Program-made: the position numbers and the translations under genes | The notes under the pieces: model-generated | Seen by the model: the letters and a program-made list of their open reading frames with translations, nothing else | What the model was told of the DNA's origin: nothing | Database searches by the model: none | Assembly: GCA_012931725.1 (NCBI GenBank) | Contig: CM022945.1 | Span: 156,322,862-156,386,861, forward strand | From: Litsea cubeba | Taxonomy: Eukaryota > Streptophyta > Magnoliopsida > Laurales > Lauraceae | Reading direction: 5' to 3' | Length of the DNA stretch: 64,000 bases | Part shown: positions 35,362 to 47,364 of the stretch, piece by piece | How positions within the stretch are numbered: the first letter of the stretch is position 1 | How the letters are laid out: each line of letters starts with the position of its first letter

Positions 35362-37520
35362 AATTTTCAATAGGTGGCAAAAGAATACCTGAAGCCCAGG
35401 ATTGTCTGATGTGCTTCGTTGATGATAACAAACAGCAAAAATCTTCAAGAAAATTTTAAGAGGAAAAATATTGGATATAATTTTCAAGTCTAGCAGTTTA
35501 GGGAATAACATATTCAAGGTAGGGCCCATCAGTTGAACGTTTTGAATAGCCAAAAGATGGACCCATTAATAAATCTCAAGACCTAGAGATGCAATGGAGA
35601 TTTTCAATTTCGTGACTTATAGTGTTACATGTTAATTATATATTTCATTTCTATTTCTTTGAAGTACCATATTTTAACCGGACAAACAGTTAAGCTGCTA
35701 ATTATCACTTCTTTTTTTTTGCTTTTGACTGGTTTGTTTCTTTAACTCCATGGACATCTAGAACAGGGACTACCTATTGCATTATTATTGTCAGTGTTGT
35801 CTTAGCTTTGTCCTATTGATGTGGTGTGTTTCATGTACTTATTAACTTTCAATCTGTAAAGAAAATCAACAGTTAGATTGTTATTTACCGATAAAAAAAA
35901 AGTTTGGATTTTTTCTATTAAAGAAAACCAATAGTTTGGAAAAAGTGAATTACAAAATGTACAATATAGTGAACAGATGACTTTTGAATTACCAAAAGTA
36001 CCTCCGAGACCGAGTTTAAAAATTATCCTCCTAAATGTTCATCTTATAGTAAAATATAATCAACAGATGCATCCTCTAGTAAGATTATAATCAACAGATG
36101 CACATTTGGTTAAAATAGTAGTGTCAACTGTCAATATATTCAATAGAGTTATCTGGTTCATATATAATGAATAGGTATGTAGGTTAGATATAATATCTTA
36201 TTAACTAAACTTTTAATAAATAAAGAGAAATGATCATAGTAAGATTATTTTCAAATTAAAAAGATAAAATGAAGTGTATAAGATAATAATCTCAGAGTAC
36301 ATAATGATATTAAAAAAAAAGAAGATTAAATAATATTTCAAGTTTAGCAATTCAGACCTTACTGAAAACAACAGACCAGAAGCAAACAGGTATCCGATCA
36401 GATGAGCAGTATTGTTTAGAATAGTCTGCAAAACAACTGAAGAAAATAAAATGATAAATTAGAAAGAAATTAAACAAAAAAAATTTTCTTTGTTTAAGAG
36501 AGAAGATGATCACCTGGTCCTTTGTTGCTGAATGTAATGTTGGTTTGGATTTGAAATGTAAATTGCAATGGATTATTGAAACAATACGGGGATACAGGAA
36601 AGAGCTTAAGTTTAGTGAGAGATGAATTTAACCTTTTAACACTTCCTACGATTAATATATCATCTATGAGTTTAACATGCCTTTCAAATTCTAAATTATC
36701 TTAAAGTATGAGAAAGTAAATCTGCAAACTTAAATCAAGTAAGTTGAGAGAAATTAATCAAAACTCAATATAAGTCCCATATTAGAAACTTATTTCTTTG
36801 TGTTTAAAGATAAAGACCATATCAGAAACTCATTTTCATAGAGGTGGAAAACATCATTAAATTAAAAGAGAATAACCAGAGAGCAACCAATCGATTAAAA
36901 AAATAACATCAAACTTAATAACAAAATAAATATAAATATTCTAAATTTACTGAGAAGAATGATACATATGCTGCAATAGATGCAAAATTAAATGGAAGGT
37001 AATCATTGCATAAAAGAAAACTAAGATCATAGAAATTATATATAAAAAATGAACAAAAATCTTATATGAAGAAGCCATTTTCTTGGAAGTAAGAATAGCA
37101 CAAAAAACTTCTTAGAAAGTTATTTCATATACCACAAGAATAGGAGGCATATTAGAATAGAAGAAATAGAGAAAACCCAATTCTTGAAATAACATTAGCA
37201 AATGCCATGACATAAGAAATAATGGAAAAGGTCATCATCATACCTTGATGATGGTATGATGACAACACAGATTTCAAGTTGAGGCGGTGGGGGAGAAGAG
37301 CGTGTGAGATAAGAACGGCGTTACTTGATGGAGAAAGAAATGAGATTAATTTAGTTTGCACTAAAGGAAAATTAAAACCCTAATGCAAATATTGATATTA
37401 TGCAAAAAGATAATATGTAATGCAGCAGGTGTGTGATTTTATAGATTTTGTAAAAAGTAAAATGAGAAAAGAAAAAGAAAACACATGCGCACAAAGAATA
37501 GTCAACAGAAACAAAACCCA
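35362..37520. other. AT-rich non-coding interval
   Basis: Only small repeats are visible, for instance a 25-bp unit (AGTAA-ATTATAATCAACAGATGCA) doubled near 36045-36105. No gene is supported. Confidence 0.4.
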
Positions 37521-37524
37521 CATA

Positions 37525-37904
37525 TTTATTAGATAAAAAGATAAGTCCGTGCATAGCACGGGGTTTTACTAGGGTTTCATGGGTCCCAACCCCCTTCAAT
37601 GGGCACAAAAAGAATTTTTCTTTTCTTTTCTTTTCTCCTTCCTTTCCTTTCTTCTTCCCTATCACTACTTCACCTCCTTGCCTGCACATTGTCACCACCA
37701 TCACTGCACTATCCCTGCACACCCCACACCCGTGCACCCACCTAAAAATGTTTACTTCACCTCCTTGCCTGCAAATTGTCACCCACCTATACACCAGCAC
37801 CTTCCTCATCCATCCAGCAAATTTTAATTTTGAAATATAAATGTAAATATTTTTATTTTGTTTAAACGTGGTGCGCCGTGCCTTTAGCACGGGCAATGTA
37901 CTAG
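37525..37904 (+). mobile_element. Two Helitron-type 3' termini in tandem
   Basis: CCGTGC-ATA-GCACGG (37547-37561) is a GC hairpin followed by CTAG at 37569-37572. CCGTGC-CTTTA-GCACGG (37876-37892) is a second hairpin followed by CTAG at 37901-37904 and then T. A GC hairpin about 10 nt before a terminal CTAG is the Helitron 3'-end signature. The string TTTATTAGATA occurs both left of the first hairpin (37525) and right of the second end (37905). The stretch between is low-complexity (CT- and CACC-rich). No Rep/helicase gene is seen; 5' ends were not located. Confidence 0.5.
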
Positions 37905-38860
37905 TTTATTAGATAATATAGCTCTGTTATCGACATCATAACCCACCTTGCACTGTGAGACCAAGTGTGAGTTCTAATTGGAAAAGTAAAAAATAAAAAA
38001 TATAGGAAGGCCCTATCCCCTATTTGTATTAAGAATCACATATAAATTGCATGAGTGCAACACAGGAGAATCAAAGAAAACATGGAGAATTAAATGATGG
38101 AATCATTGGAACCATAACAGTCATTGATGTACACATTATTAAATTGAAAATGTTGAGATAGATTTGTCTATATTTGAAAACGAGAAAACGTTACAAAAAT
38201 TAGCTTATTGTGGCAATTTTGATGGATTCAACTTAAATTCCTCCATTTCAATTAAATAAATTTAATTTAATGGTCTTCCATGAAACTCATTGTCGTGGAA
38301 GTTTTTTATGTTTCTTATAAGTTTGAGTTGAAGCACCAAACACCAAACGTCACACTCAACTTTCTAAAGCAGAAACCTTCATCTGTTTTCTCTTTATTGG
38401 ATTTCCCTACCATATCATATGCTATTAAATTTTTAAGAAGTTATTTCTTCAGTGTTGCGGCACATAAGCTCATTAACTTGAATAATTTATTTGAATAGGT
38501 TACTTTCTAGGGGGGCCATAACCACAAATTTTGACTAATAGAATGATTAGAACTAAACCAACTATATTTTGACCTGGATCATTGCACAAAACTCATGTTG
38601 AACATGCAAAAGTGGGCCATTAATTAAATATGATAACTCAATTGGGGCAACTTTGATTAAGTCCTCAATCTCTAACACAACCATTTTATAACCAATGGAG
38701 CTTTCAAATTTTATGATTTATACCATTGAGATGGATTATCTAAAAATGTTATTTTCTTAAATAAAGTTCTATCTCCACATTTTCTAATTTTGATTTTGAC
38801 TGAGGTTTATATTTATAGTTCTTGATAAACATACTAATGGAATTGGTATGCAGTTTACTT
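37905..38860. other. Non-coding interval, nothing recognised
   Basis: AT-rich; no conserved frame or terminal repeats found. Confidence 0.4.
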
Positions 38861-38861
38861 G

Positions 38862-39430
38862 GGCTCAAATCTTGTTAGTTGGAGTTCTAAGAAACAAGAA
38901 ACTGTAGCTCACTCTAGTACTGAGGCAGAATACAGGGGGAGTTGCCATTGCCTCCTGTGAACTCGTTTGGATTCATTCCCTTCCTCACAAGTTGGGTTTC
39001 TCTTTGCGCCTGCCACCCACAGTCTTGTCTGACAACTTGGGTGTTACTTACCTCTCATTAATCCTATTTTTCATTTGACGCGTGATCTTATATCCAAGCG
39101 CCAGTTTGCTGTTCGCTATGCCCGCACTGATGCTCAGATTGCAGACATCTTTACTAAGCCTCTCAGTGCTTCCAGATTTCCTCTTCTACGCAGCAAGCTC
39201 ACTGTCCTTGATGGTCAGTCACGCTTGAAGGGGCGTGTTAAGGAAGCATCAGCTGCCTTGACCGAGTCTCGTCTATCCTAATGTCCCATCTCTTACAATT
39301 AAGTATTCCATCTTATCTCCAGCAACTTCATTTTCTTCTTGTTTTTAAATAAATGTAATAGCTTTTGGCTAAGTGAGTAATTGAATGTACATCAGTTCAT
39401 CAGTTTAAACTGTTTTAATATCTGCAACAA
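38862..39430 (+). pseudogene. Ty1/copia RNase H fossil plus LTR start
   Basis: Frames in sequence read NLVSWSSKKQETVAHSSTEA(EYR), then VAIASCELVWIHSLPHKLGF, then AVRYARTDAQIADIFTKPLS and ASRFPLLRSKL. These are the ordered motifs of copia RNase H, interrupted by frameshifts and a stop. TTGAAGGGGCG near 39225 acts as the polypurine tract and TGTTAAGGAAGC at 39236 as the LTR start. The LTR appears short (about 200 bp) with no clear right end. Only the 3' tip of the element remains. Confidence 0.8.
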
Positions 39431-41900
39431 AGAGCACTTCTTAAATGAATCCTACATCAACATATGTTGCAATAAATATAGGAAAATGTTGTTACATACT
39501 TTGACGCATTTGCACACCATTCACCACTTTTAGAGCCCATTTGGATCAGTGTCAAATCTGGGTAGAATTTAGGTCTTTCTGTTGGACAGTTAAAAACCAA
39601 TTGAATCCTAAAAAATCAGATGGAGACCAAAAACTGGCTGAAACAATCAAATCCTCTTGGCTGGAGTTCATGTATCTCCAAATTGAGCCAAAACCCAACA
39701 TATTTAATGCAAATTGTAAGAAATCAACTGAATGTTCTCATGAGAAGCATCCAAAAAGGGCACAAATTCATCCATATTTGATACTGAACAAAACAGACCT
39801 TCAATATGTCTCTATTTGGTTATATAGATCTTGATAACACTAAGTACAGCTGCTCAAATGAGATAACTTTAAAGTACAATTATTATCATGCATGTTCTTC
39901 AGCTAAAACTTCTCCTTTATTGAGGTCCTTGACACTGTTAATCAATTGTCAATGGTAAAACTGATAAAAGATCTTTGCAACCTTAAGAACAAGGGAAATT
40001 TTTTTTGGCAAATAAAGATGATCATATCTTGATGGTATGTAAGCGGGAATAAATGAGATCAGATGAGAAAGTCCATTATTAGTAATTATTGAAAAGTTGT
40101 CATGACATCAAGCTAAATATGAAAAAATTCTAGCCTGTTCCATATCATTAGAGTAAAATTTTCTAACTGAAAGATGCGGAAAGGAGCAAATGAATAAAAG
40201 TTGTGGTCAACACATACAAGAATTAAAGACCTGTGAGATTAGCAATGGCTCCTGAAATCTGCCCAGAGGTTTTGTTGAGCCCTTACAATAGATACAAGGG
40301 GAAAAAAACTAAAACATTAAACCAAAAGGTAAAGAAAACATAAAAGCCAAACAGCTTGTAAACCAAATTATAAGATCTATTCACTCCTTTCTTGGCTAGT
40401 GAGCCTGCCAATTCATTGGTGAAACAGCTAATATAGCAGAAAGTGAGCTGTATATAGCCTAATTTTATTAATTTATTTAAAGCTTTGATTAGTAAATAGC
40501 AAGTCGATAGGGAAGTCTTCAATGATGATTATAAGTTATAGCAATGGTTTAGGACTATAGATCATTGTGGGTTATATTGGGTCATTTAGAACCACTAATC
40601 TAATCAATAGTAGGATAATATTGTCTCTGTTTTGTTCAGATTTAAGTTTACTACAAACTTTGGGCTTTTCCCCTTTTGTATCTTTTATATGTTAGGCCTG
40701 TGATCTACTAATGTAGTCCTAAGAGATTAGAATCCCATCATCAAATCCATTGTCAAAGGTATCAATGTATCATCAAATGAGTTCCATGTCAAACATTTGC
40801 TCGAATTTGTTATGAGAGCTATCTACATAAGCTTAACAACGTCCAAGTTATCCTGAAGATATGATGATGCAATGTTCATGCATGAAATCGTTAATTTTCA
40901 CTTTAGATAGTTTTGCATTGTCATCAGTTTCACTTGTGTATCTTATGGGGTTGTAATGGTTGAACCTTTGGTATATGTACGGAATTTCTTAGATCATGTC
41001 CTTCTCTTGGTTAAATTGGCATTCTTTTATCTGGGTCTATTTGATCCAACTGCTCTAGCAGCTTCTGTGGATAATCACATGGATTGTGTGGCCGTCGTGA
41101 AAATCGCCCGGCTCCACCATCGCCACCGATCACTTACAATTTGATCAAGAAGAACCTCCCAGTAGTAGAATCCGCAGCATTTGCAGAGACATCAGGTGGA
41201 TACAGAGAGGACGATCAACTGTTGACATGTTTTCCATTTTGAGTGCCTAGATAAGTGGGTGGACCATGGCCAAATGACATGCCCCATGTGTAGATCCAAG
41301 CTACTGCCTGAAGGATATGAAAGTAAATGTGATATGAGAATGAGGGTTGCGAGAAGATTTTCATATTTCCTGGGTAATGATTGGTGAGATTTCAGAAGTG
41401 AATTTTTAGCAACACAGGGCTAATATTTTGCAGTGATTGTGGTTTGGTGGGTGAGATAGTAGCCAATGAGATGTGTATACAATTTTTTTTCTTTAACAGC
41501 TGTAACAGAAAAAAAAAAGAAGCTTGCTACGATATCTGATTTTGTAGTGGGCAAAGGCCTCTTCACAAGCACATGGTAAGCACTGACTTCAATTAATTTG
41601 CCCATTCTCATCTGGTAATCATTATAAAAATCTGGGCTTGGAATACTCATTCAAGACAAGTGTGGAAAAAAAGAGATTTTTAGCTACTCTTTCAAGAATG
41701 TGAATTTCTAACTTAGTAACTGCTGGATGATCCATTAACCATCACAAACGCCCAAAACAATTAAAACAAGGAATTAGGGAGTGGGTTAGTGCTAGAATCA
41801 GAAATCCGAAGTGAGGAACTCAACAAGATACAAAAATAATCACAGAACCTACGATGATTTAAAAAAAAAAAAAAAACACAAAAAACAAGAATCTTGCATA
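39431..41900. other. Non-coding interval, nothing recognised
   Basis: No supported gene. Short frames exist on both strands but without splice-flanked conserved motifs. Confidence 0.4.
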
Positions 41901-41919
41901 TGGGGTTTCTTGCCCTTAC

Positions 41920-42016
41920 CTGAATCAACAAAAGCAGTTTCAAATTGTTCGACTATCGGATGTGTTTTACAGAGAGTGGAAGATGGAAGAGGAGCAGGCT
42001 CGTAGATGGTTTCCAT
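41920..42016 (-). CDS. Unidentified first exon (32 codons)
   Basis: ATG at 42016 opens METIYEPAPLPSSTLCKTHP, continuing IVEQFETAFVDS to a strong donor GATTCAG|GTAAGG (exon end 41920). It reads like an authentic protein start, but no following exon could be recognised at lower coordinates and I do not know the family. It lies inside a Helitron-like segment whose 5' ends are at 42273-42609, so it is more likely a captured exon than a working gene. Confidence 0.35.
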
Positions 42017-42611
42017 TTTCTGTTGCTGAGAAGATGGATGGAGAGGAGAAACGAAGAGTCTAGAGGTGGGTTCAAGAGCCAGGGTGTTGATGTTTTGAAT
42101 CAATACCTAGCATCAAAGGGTCCCAGAAGCAACCGCTTGCAAAAGAAGAAGCTTGGGGCCCACAGAGGTGGAAGCATCCGAAGAGCAAGGAAGGAAAGGG
42201 AAGCAAGAGGGAAGCAGCTGGAAGCTTGAGGAGACACGCAGGTGAAAGTGTGGCTTTTATATTATGGTATAGATATAGATATAGATGTTCGACTGTCGGA
42301 TGTGTTTTACAGAGAGTGGAAGATGGAAGAGGATCAGGCTCGTAGATGTTTCCATTTTTCTGTTGCTGAGAAGATGGATGGAGAGGAGAAACGAAGAGTC
42401 TAGAGGTGGGTTCAAGAGCCAGGGTGTTGATGTTTTGAATCAATACCTAGCATCAAAGGGTCCCACAAGCAACCGCTTGCAAAAGAAGAAGCTTGGGGCC
42501 CACAGAGGTGGAAGCATCTAAAGAGCAAGGAAGGAAAGGGAAGCAAGAGGGAAGCAGCTAAAAGATGGAGGAGACACACAGGTGAAAGTGTGGCTTTTAT
42601 AGGTATAGATA
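41946..42611 (-). mobile_element. Tandem 340-bp duplication with Helitron-like 5' ends
   Basis: Positions 41946-42285 and 42286-about 42611 are two copies (period 340 bp, about 95% alike by eye). Each copy, read on the minus strand, begins with TCTATACC, then TATAAAAGCCACACTTTCAC, the form of many plant Helitron 5' ends, preceded by A (insertion at A|T). The left copy continues into the unidentified first exon and its intron. The right copy stops where the next 5' end starts and has a 1-nt deletion in the exon's start region. No 3' end in the same orientation was located. Confidence 0.5.
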
Positions 42612-42614
42612 ATA

Positions 42615-43424
42615 TTCATCTGGAGTGTTTACAGCAACCCTTTCCCTTAATTATTTTAATTACACTCAAATCACCACAATCCCTCCATGTAATTAGGGAA
42701 ATCAGAATCAAATCAAAAGTAACCCAAAATAAAGCTGTGCATAGAAAAATAAAAGTCCCAGGTGAAATACAAGTACCTGAATCAAGCTGGCAAACAGCAG
42801 AAACTCATTTTTAATTCAGAAAATGATTAATTCACTTCAAGTTTAATCACTAGAACATAATGCAGGAGTTGAAATAACAAGTCCTATAACACTTGGGGCC
42901 TCATTAAACATTAGCCATAGGGCAAGAACCATGTTTAGAGTTCTCCCCTTATACAAAAACTATTTAGAGCTCCCCCAACTGAGCTTAAATATAATTGGCT
43001 CACTTCTCAACTTAAATAAATCTGCAAGAATTGCGCAATTCTGTCATCTTCCTGCACTATACATGTAAAGAAACAAAACCAGAGTGTGTTTCAAGGCTTG
43101 ATAAAAAAAAATAAAGACACCAATGTTGATATGTAGCAATAGCATAGTTACAACTCTGCGCTGAGATTACCTGATTATATCAAGAACTGGGAAAACAAAT
43201 ATCAATTTCAATAGAAGAAAAACATTACTTGCAATGAAAACTGCAGCTAGATCCTGAGTTCTGCAACTCATGTCTTGCTACATGTATTCTGCATTCCAGC
43301 CATTGACTGTCAATTGGATCGGAAATATCCAAAACTTTATGCCACTATTACAGTTGTCAATCTCCACAAGAGATATCATTCAAATTCTGCGACAGACCAT
43401 TATGCCCTAAATGTTAAAGTTATA
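42615..43424. other. Non-coding interval, nothing recognised
   Basis: AT-rich without conserved frames. Confidence 0.4.
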
Positions 43425-43434
43425 CTCAAGATCA

Positions 43435-44456
43435 TCGATGAAAAAAGCGGCCGCCACGATATATCGGCCGTGGCAGGAGATACCGCCACGCCACGGCCGA
43501 AATATCGGCCGTCGCATCCGTGGCGGCCCGTAGCGGCCGCTACAAAGTGTGGCGGCCGCTACAAAGCCGCCACGGTACGTTTCCCTTTTTTTTTTTTTTT
43601 TGGAATACCCCCGGACCCCCTCTGCGAAACGCATGTTTTTGAGAAAGTGGCAATCAAGAAGATAAAAGGATCATACTTGACCATGATAGTTAAGACTCTT
43701 CTGCTGGTTGTCTTTTCATTTTTGTGCTTGGATGTCTATTATTATCATAACTTGCTAGATAAGATATTAAACCTGTTTAATTATGTTTGAAATTGTATAG
43801 TAGTAAAGATATAGTTACATATTACTACTAGATTTCAAATTGGTCTTAATTAAATTATTTTATAAAGAACCCTCATTATGCTGGTGACTAAGGTATTCCT
43901 ATTTCCTTCACTAACTCTCTACTCTGTCATTTTTAAATTGGTGTTGAATGTTGATTATTGATCACTTCATAACTTCATAGTTCATTCACTTGATTGAGTT
44001 TGAACCTAGAATGTTGAAGTATTGATATTTAATTGTTCAATGTTCATTAATGAGTAATGACCTAACTCTTAAGTCTTATGCCTTTATTTCATGTTCTAGT
44101 TTTTTTTTTTTTTTTATGAGCTTTCCATTACTTTCTAAGTTAGTATGACTAAGAAACATGAATATATGTGAAAAAACTAATCATTACTATTATTTTCTAT
44201 TTATACAGCGATACAGGACTTCATATATTGAGGGCACCGCTACGCCCCCTTTTCTTACTTACTTTTGCAAAAGAACCACATATTCTTTCATTTTACAATT
44301 TTCTGGATTTTCTGGAATTTTTTTAGATTTTTTAGGCAATTTTTTCAAATCGCACCGCTACGCCGCTACGTATCCCCGCTACGCTACGTATCGCCCGCTT
44401 CGTAGCGGTTTGGCGGCGGGCCGCTACGCCCGCCGCTACTGCTATTTTCATCCTTG
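43435..44456. mobile_element. Palindrome-rich 1022-bp element with 10-bp TSD
   Basis: CTCAAGATCA at 43425-43434 is repeated at 44457-44466. Between the copies the ends are short imperfect inverted repeats (GATGAAAAAAGCGG left, CTGCTATTTTCATC right). Both subterminal regions (43447-43575 and 44350-44445) are extremely GC-rich for this window and built of nested palindromes such as GTAGCGGCCGCTAC and TATCGGCCGT. The middle is AT-rich and has no recognisable gene. A 9-10-bp TSD suggests a Mutator-type MITE, but the superfamily is uncertain. Confidence 0.7.
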
Positions 44457-44466
44457 CTCAAGATCA

Positions 44467-45135
44467 ATCAACTCTAAAAAGCAGAAACCATGTTTCTTGG
44501 CAAAGCAACACTCAAGCCTGCCATTGAGCAGAACCTGTGACCAACAAACTTACCTTATACTAATATTAAGCTATTAAACGAACAAACTGGAGTTCACTTT
44601 CAGTAAAATATCCTTCTGCAAGTTAGCCCAACCATCATTTTATACCAAGTAAAATAAAAGTAGAGCCACCAAATCAACAGATTCCTGTCGATTGATCCGC
44701 AAAGAAACTCAGCATTAAACTGGACACAATAATTTACCAATTTCCAGGATAGATGATCATGCAAGACAATTACTTGGGTAGAGGAAGGGAAGTTTCATGC
44801 AGTACACTGAAGGACGGATATAAACCTGAAAGAATATGACAACAGATAGAAATTAAGCAGAATCCAAAAAAAAAAAAAAAGTAACGAACACAACATCACA
44901 GATTATAAATCAGAATGAAAGTCAAGGCAGCAATTTCAACAAATGAAATGGATTTTCTCTTTTTTTAATCTGTAAAATGCAATGGAATCCACTAGAAGTT
45001 TGAACGGTACATATTGAAATTTTACAAGCTACCCTTGATTCATCCACGGGCAGAGAGATTCTGAGTTGGCTATAAGTTACCAGTACAAAACGCCAAATCA
45101 ATTTAAAGCTTAACAAAACCTTGGCTTTGTCACAT
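44467..45135. other. 3' flank of nMAT4, non-coding
   Basis: Downstream of the maturase stop; presumably contains its 3' UTR. No other feature seen. Confidence 0.4.
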
Positions 45136-47364
45136 CTATGCAGCCTCCATAATTCTTTCTCTCATCTCTTCATGGTCTCCTGTCCTATTTTTCATGTCTT
45201 GATCCCCACTCAAACCCAGTATAATTTCTTTAGCTCTCTGGACATTGTTATCCTCCATATTGGGTAATTGATCCGAAATGATAGCATTCTTTTTGTAGTT
45301 CCAAACAAGCATTGAGATGTAATCTTGTGGTGTAATACGGCCCTGTGCCTTCAGACAATTGTGTTGATCCTCCATCGTCCTCGGATCCTCCAGCCTTATA
45401 TACTCAAGCAAAACCTTTTCATGATCGGGCCTCCAACCAGTGGGGAAAGGACTATAATCAGTTTCAGGTACAAGCGACATTCTTGTATATTGTAGACCTT
45501 CAATAGAATCCACAAGACCCATCCTCAAAAGATTATGATACTCTGGTGACTGCCCCTTTTTCTCTTTCAACGGGCGGCTGAGATTCCTTGAGCCAACTTT
45601 GTAGACCTTTGCTCGTGAGCGGAGTTTGTACTTGGCAGCATAGAGCTTTGCTAGAGACCCCCTTATGATGTATGAACAGAAGTTCACAACTTTCTTTCGG
45701 TTGTCAGCATATCGGTACCATTCAACCATTGTTGACAAAAATTTATTCATCTGTGCATTGGTATGTGCCTGTGTAGCATGGAACATTCGGAAACAGGGCT
45801 GCGGGTCAGGATCTCGATCACCCTTGAGAAATTGTAACTTCCTGAACTGCTTAATGCATTGCTTCAAGCTTGCCGTCACTGACAGAAGGGTGCCCACCCC
45901 CTTCTCACTGATGATCTTTCCACCAGTTGCGGTATAACGAAGTGTCGGGTAAACAACCCGGCGGCACAATACATGGTCGAGAAACATGATACCCTTTGTA
46001 ATGTGCTCTATTGGAAGGCTCTCATTATCAAGCTTAAGAAAATACTTCTGCTCGCAAAACTCAATCAATTGTTTCCGCAAGGTGGCAGCATCAGCCCTAG
46101 GACCCCTGACGCCAATCAATATGTGTCCACCATAACGAATGTAGTCCATCTTCCGTGTCTTATCAGGCCCACTTGTTGGGACAAACTCTGGCCAGGAAGT
46201 GTTACCTTGTTCATCCTCTCCTTCTGGGCCATTCCATATAACATCTGTCTTTGAAGGCAGGAAGAACTCCTTGATTTTTCCCTCCATCAAATGGTCTAAT
46301 TCATCAAGAACTACATTTGCAAGAAGCGGGCTCAAGATCCCGCAATGACCCCATGAAGGTACCTTCTCCGCCTCCTCAGGGGCAAACCCAAAAAATGTCA
46401 GTAACCAGTATGGGTCTGGCTTGGGCTCATCTTCCGCCAACACTCTCTTCTTCTGATACTTCCTCTTCGTCTTTTTCTTCTCCCCTTCCTCAACACGACT
46501 TGTAATTACTGGCGTCACCAACGCTGATTTTATCAAATCAACAACCTTCTTATCACGAACATCCCTCAAAAGAGCATTGATCACCATACCAACTTTCACA
46601 CCATCAAGTATAGTACTCAAGTCCCCCTTTATATACCACAAATACCCTGCAAAGCTTCTCCTAATCACCCGAATGACAGTATGAGCACTCCGTCCAGGAC
46701 GGAATGCAAACGATTTCTGTGAGAACCGCGACTCGTAGATGGGTTCAAGAATCATAAACAGGACCTCCTGAACAATCCTATCTTGGAAAGGAGTCGGCTG
46801 CGTGGTCGTTAGAATGGCCCGAATTTTGCGCTTGGACAGCTTTTCAATCTCAGTCTTGTCCTTGGGAGACCGAATGAAAAACTCAAGCCGAGCTCCCCAT
46901 TTGAACCTGCAATCTAGAACAGCATTTCTCAGCGCCAGAAGGTCCTCAAGGGCCAAGCGCTGGATGGCGCTGCGGGGCATGTAAGAGCCCATTTCATCGG
47001 CGCAAACCTTCTGATATGCAATCACCCACAGCTCGAATCGGCGGAGAAAGGTGGTGAGGTTGGTTACAGTCTTGTTGGGCTCGCGGAAGCTGTCGATCCA
47101 CATCGACGAGCAGACCGCGACCCCGTCTTCTTTGATTAGGGAGGAAGGGTCGTCGGCCGTATCGGCAAGTCGATGCGGCGGAAGCGGTGCAGGCGGTCGC
47201 GTTGGCAGGGACGTTGATAGGAACCGAAACAGGTAAAAAGAGGCATCTTTTCTTCTAGGGTTTAAGCAATTCAAGGGTCCAAATGTGAATGGGGTGAATT
47301 GAGAAGTGCAGCAGAAATCTCTTAAAAACCTGAGACGGAAGACAGAGAGATGCAGACGATGCAT
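45136..47364 (-). CDS. nMAT4: Nuclear group II intron maturase (mitochondrial)
   Basis: A 742-residue protein in one open frame, descended from a group II intron reverse transcriptase. An Arg-rich, Leu/Phe-rich N-terminus (MHRLHLSVFRLRFLRDF) fits a mitochondrial presequence. RT motifs: KSFAFRPGRSAHTV (217-230), GDLSTILDGV (247-256), GILSPLLANVVLDELD (342-357), and YIRYGGHILIG (408-418), where the catalytic YADD box has become YGGH. A basic insert (EEGEKKKTKRKYQKKR) lies near 292-307. Maturase domain X covers about 540-600 (WYRYADNRKKVVNFCSYIIR, GSLAKLYAAKYKL). No CxxC/HNH endonuclease motif is seen at the C-terminus. RT activity should be lost and splicing activity kept. In Arabidopsis nMAT4 is needed to splice nad1 introns 1, 3 and 4 for complex I. 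Assignment to nMAT4 rather than nMAT3 rests on remembered family features and on proximity to ENO1. The ATG at 47364 is the first in frame. Confidence 0.9.
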   Translation of the reverse strand: MHRLHLSVFRLRFLRDFCCTSQFTPFTFGPLNCLNPRRKDASFYLFRFLSTSLPTRPPAPLPPHRLADTADDPSSLIKEDGVAVCSSMWIDSFREPNKTVTNLTTFLRRFELWVIAYQKVCADEMGSYMPRSAIQRLALEDLLALRNAVLDCRFKWGARLEFFIRSPKDKTEIEKLSKRKIRAILTTTQPTPFQDRIVQEVLFMILEPIYESRFSQKSFAFRPGRSAHTVIRVIRRSFAGYLWYIKGDLSTILDGVKVGMVINALLRDVRDKKVVDLIKSALVTPVITSRVEEGEKKKTKRKYQKKRVLAEDEPKPDPYWLLTFFGFAPEEAEKVPSWGHCGILSPLLANVVLDELDHLMEGKIKEFFLPSKTDVIWNGPEGEDEQGNTSWPEFVPTSGPDKTRKMDYIRYGGHILIGVRGPRADAATLRKQLIEFCEQKYFLKLDNESLPIEHITKGIMFLDHVLCRRVVYPTLRYTATGGKIISEKGVGTLLSVTASLKQCIKQFRKLQFLKGDRDPDPQPCFRMFHATQAHTNAQMNKFLSTMVEWYRYADNRKKVVNFCSYIIRGSLAKLYAAKYKLRSRAKVYKVGSRNLSRPLKEKKGQSPEYHNLLRMGLVDSIEGLQYTRMSLVPETDYSPFPTGWRPDHEKVLLEYIRLEDPRTMEDQHNCLKAQGRITPQDYISMLVWNYKKNAIISDQLPNMEDNNVQRAKEIILGLSGDQDMKNRTGDHEEMRERIMEAA

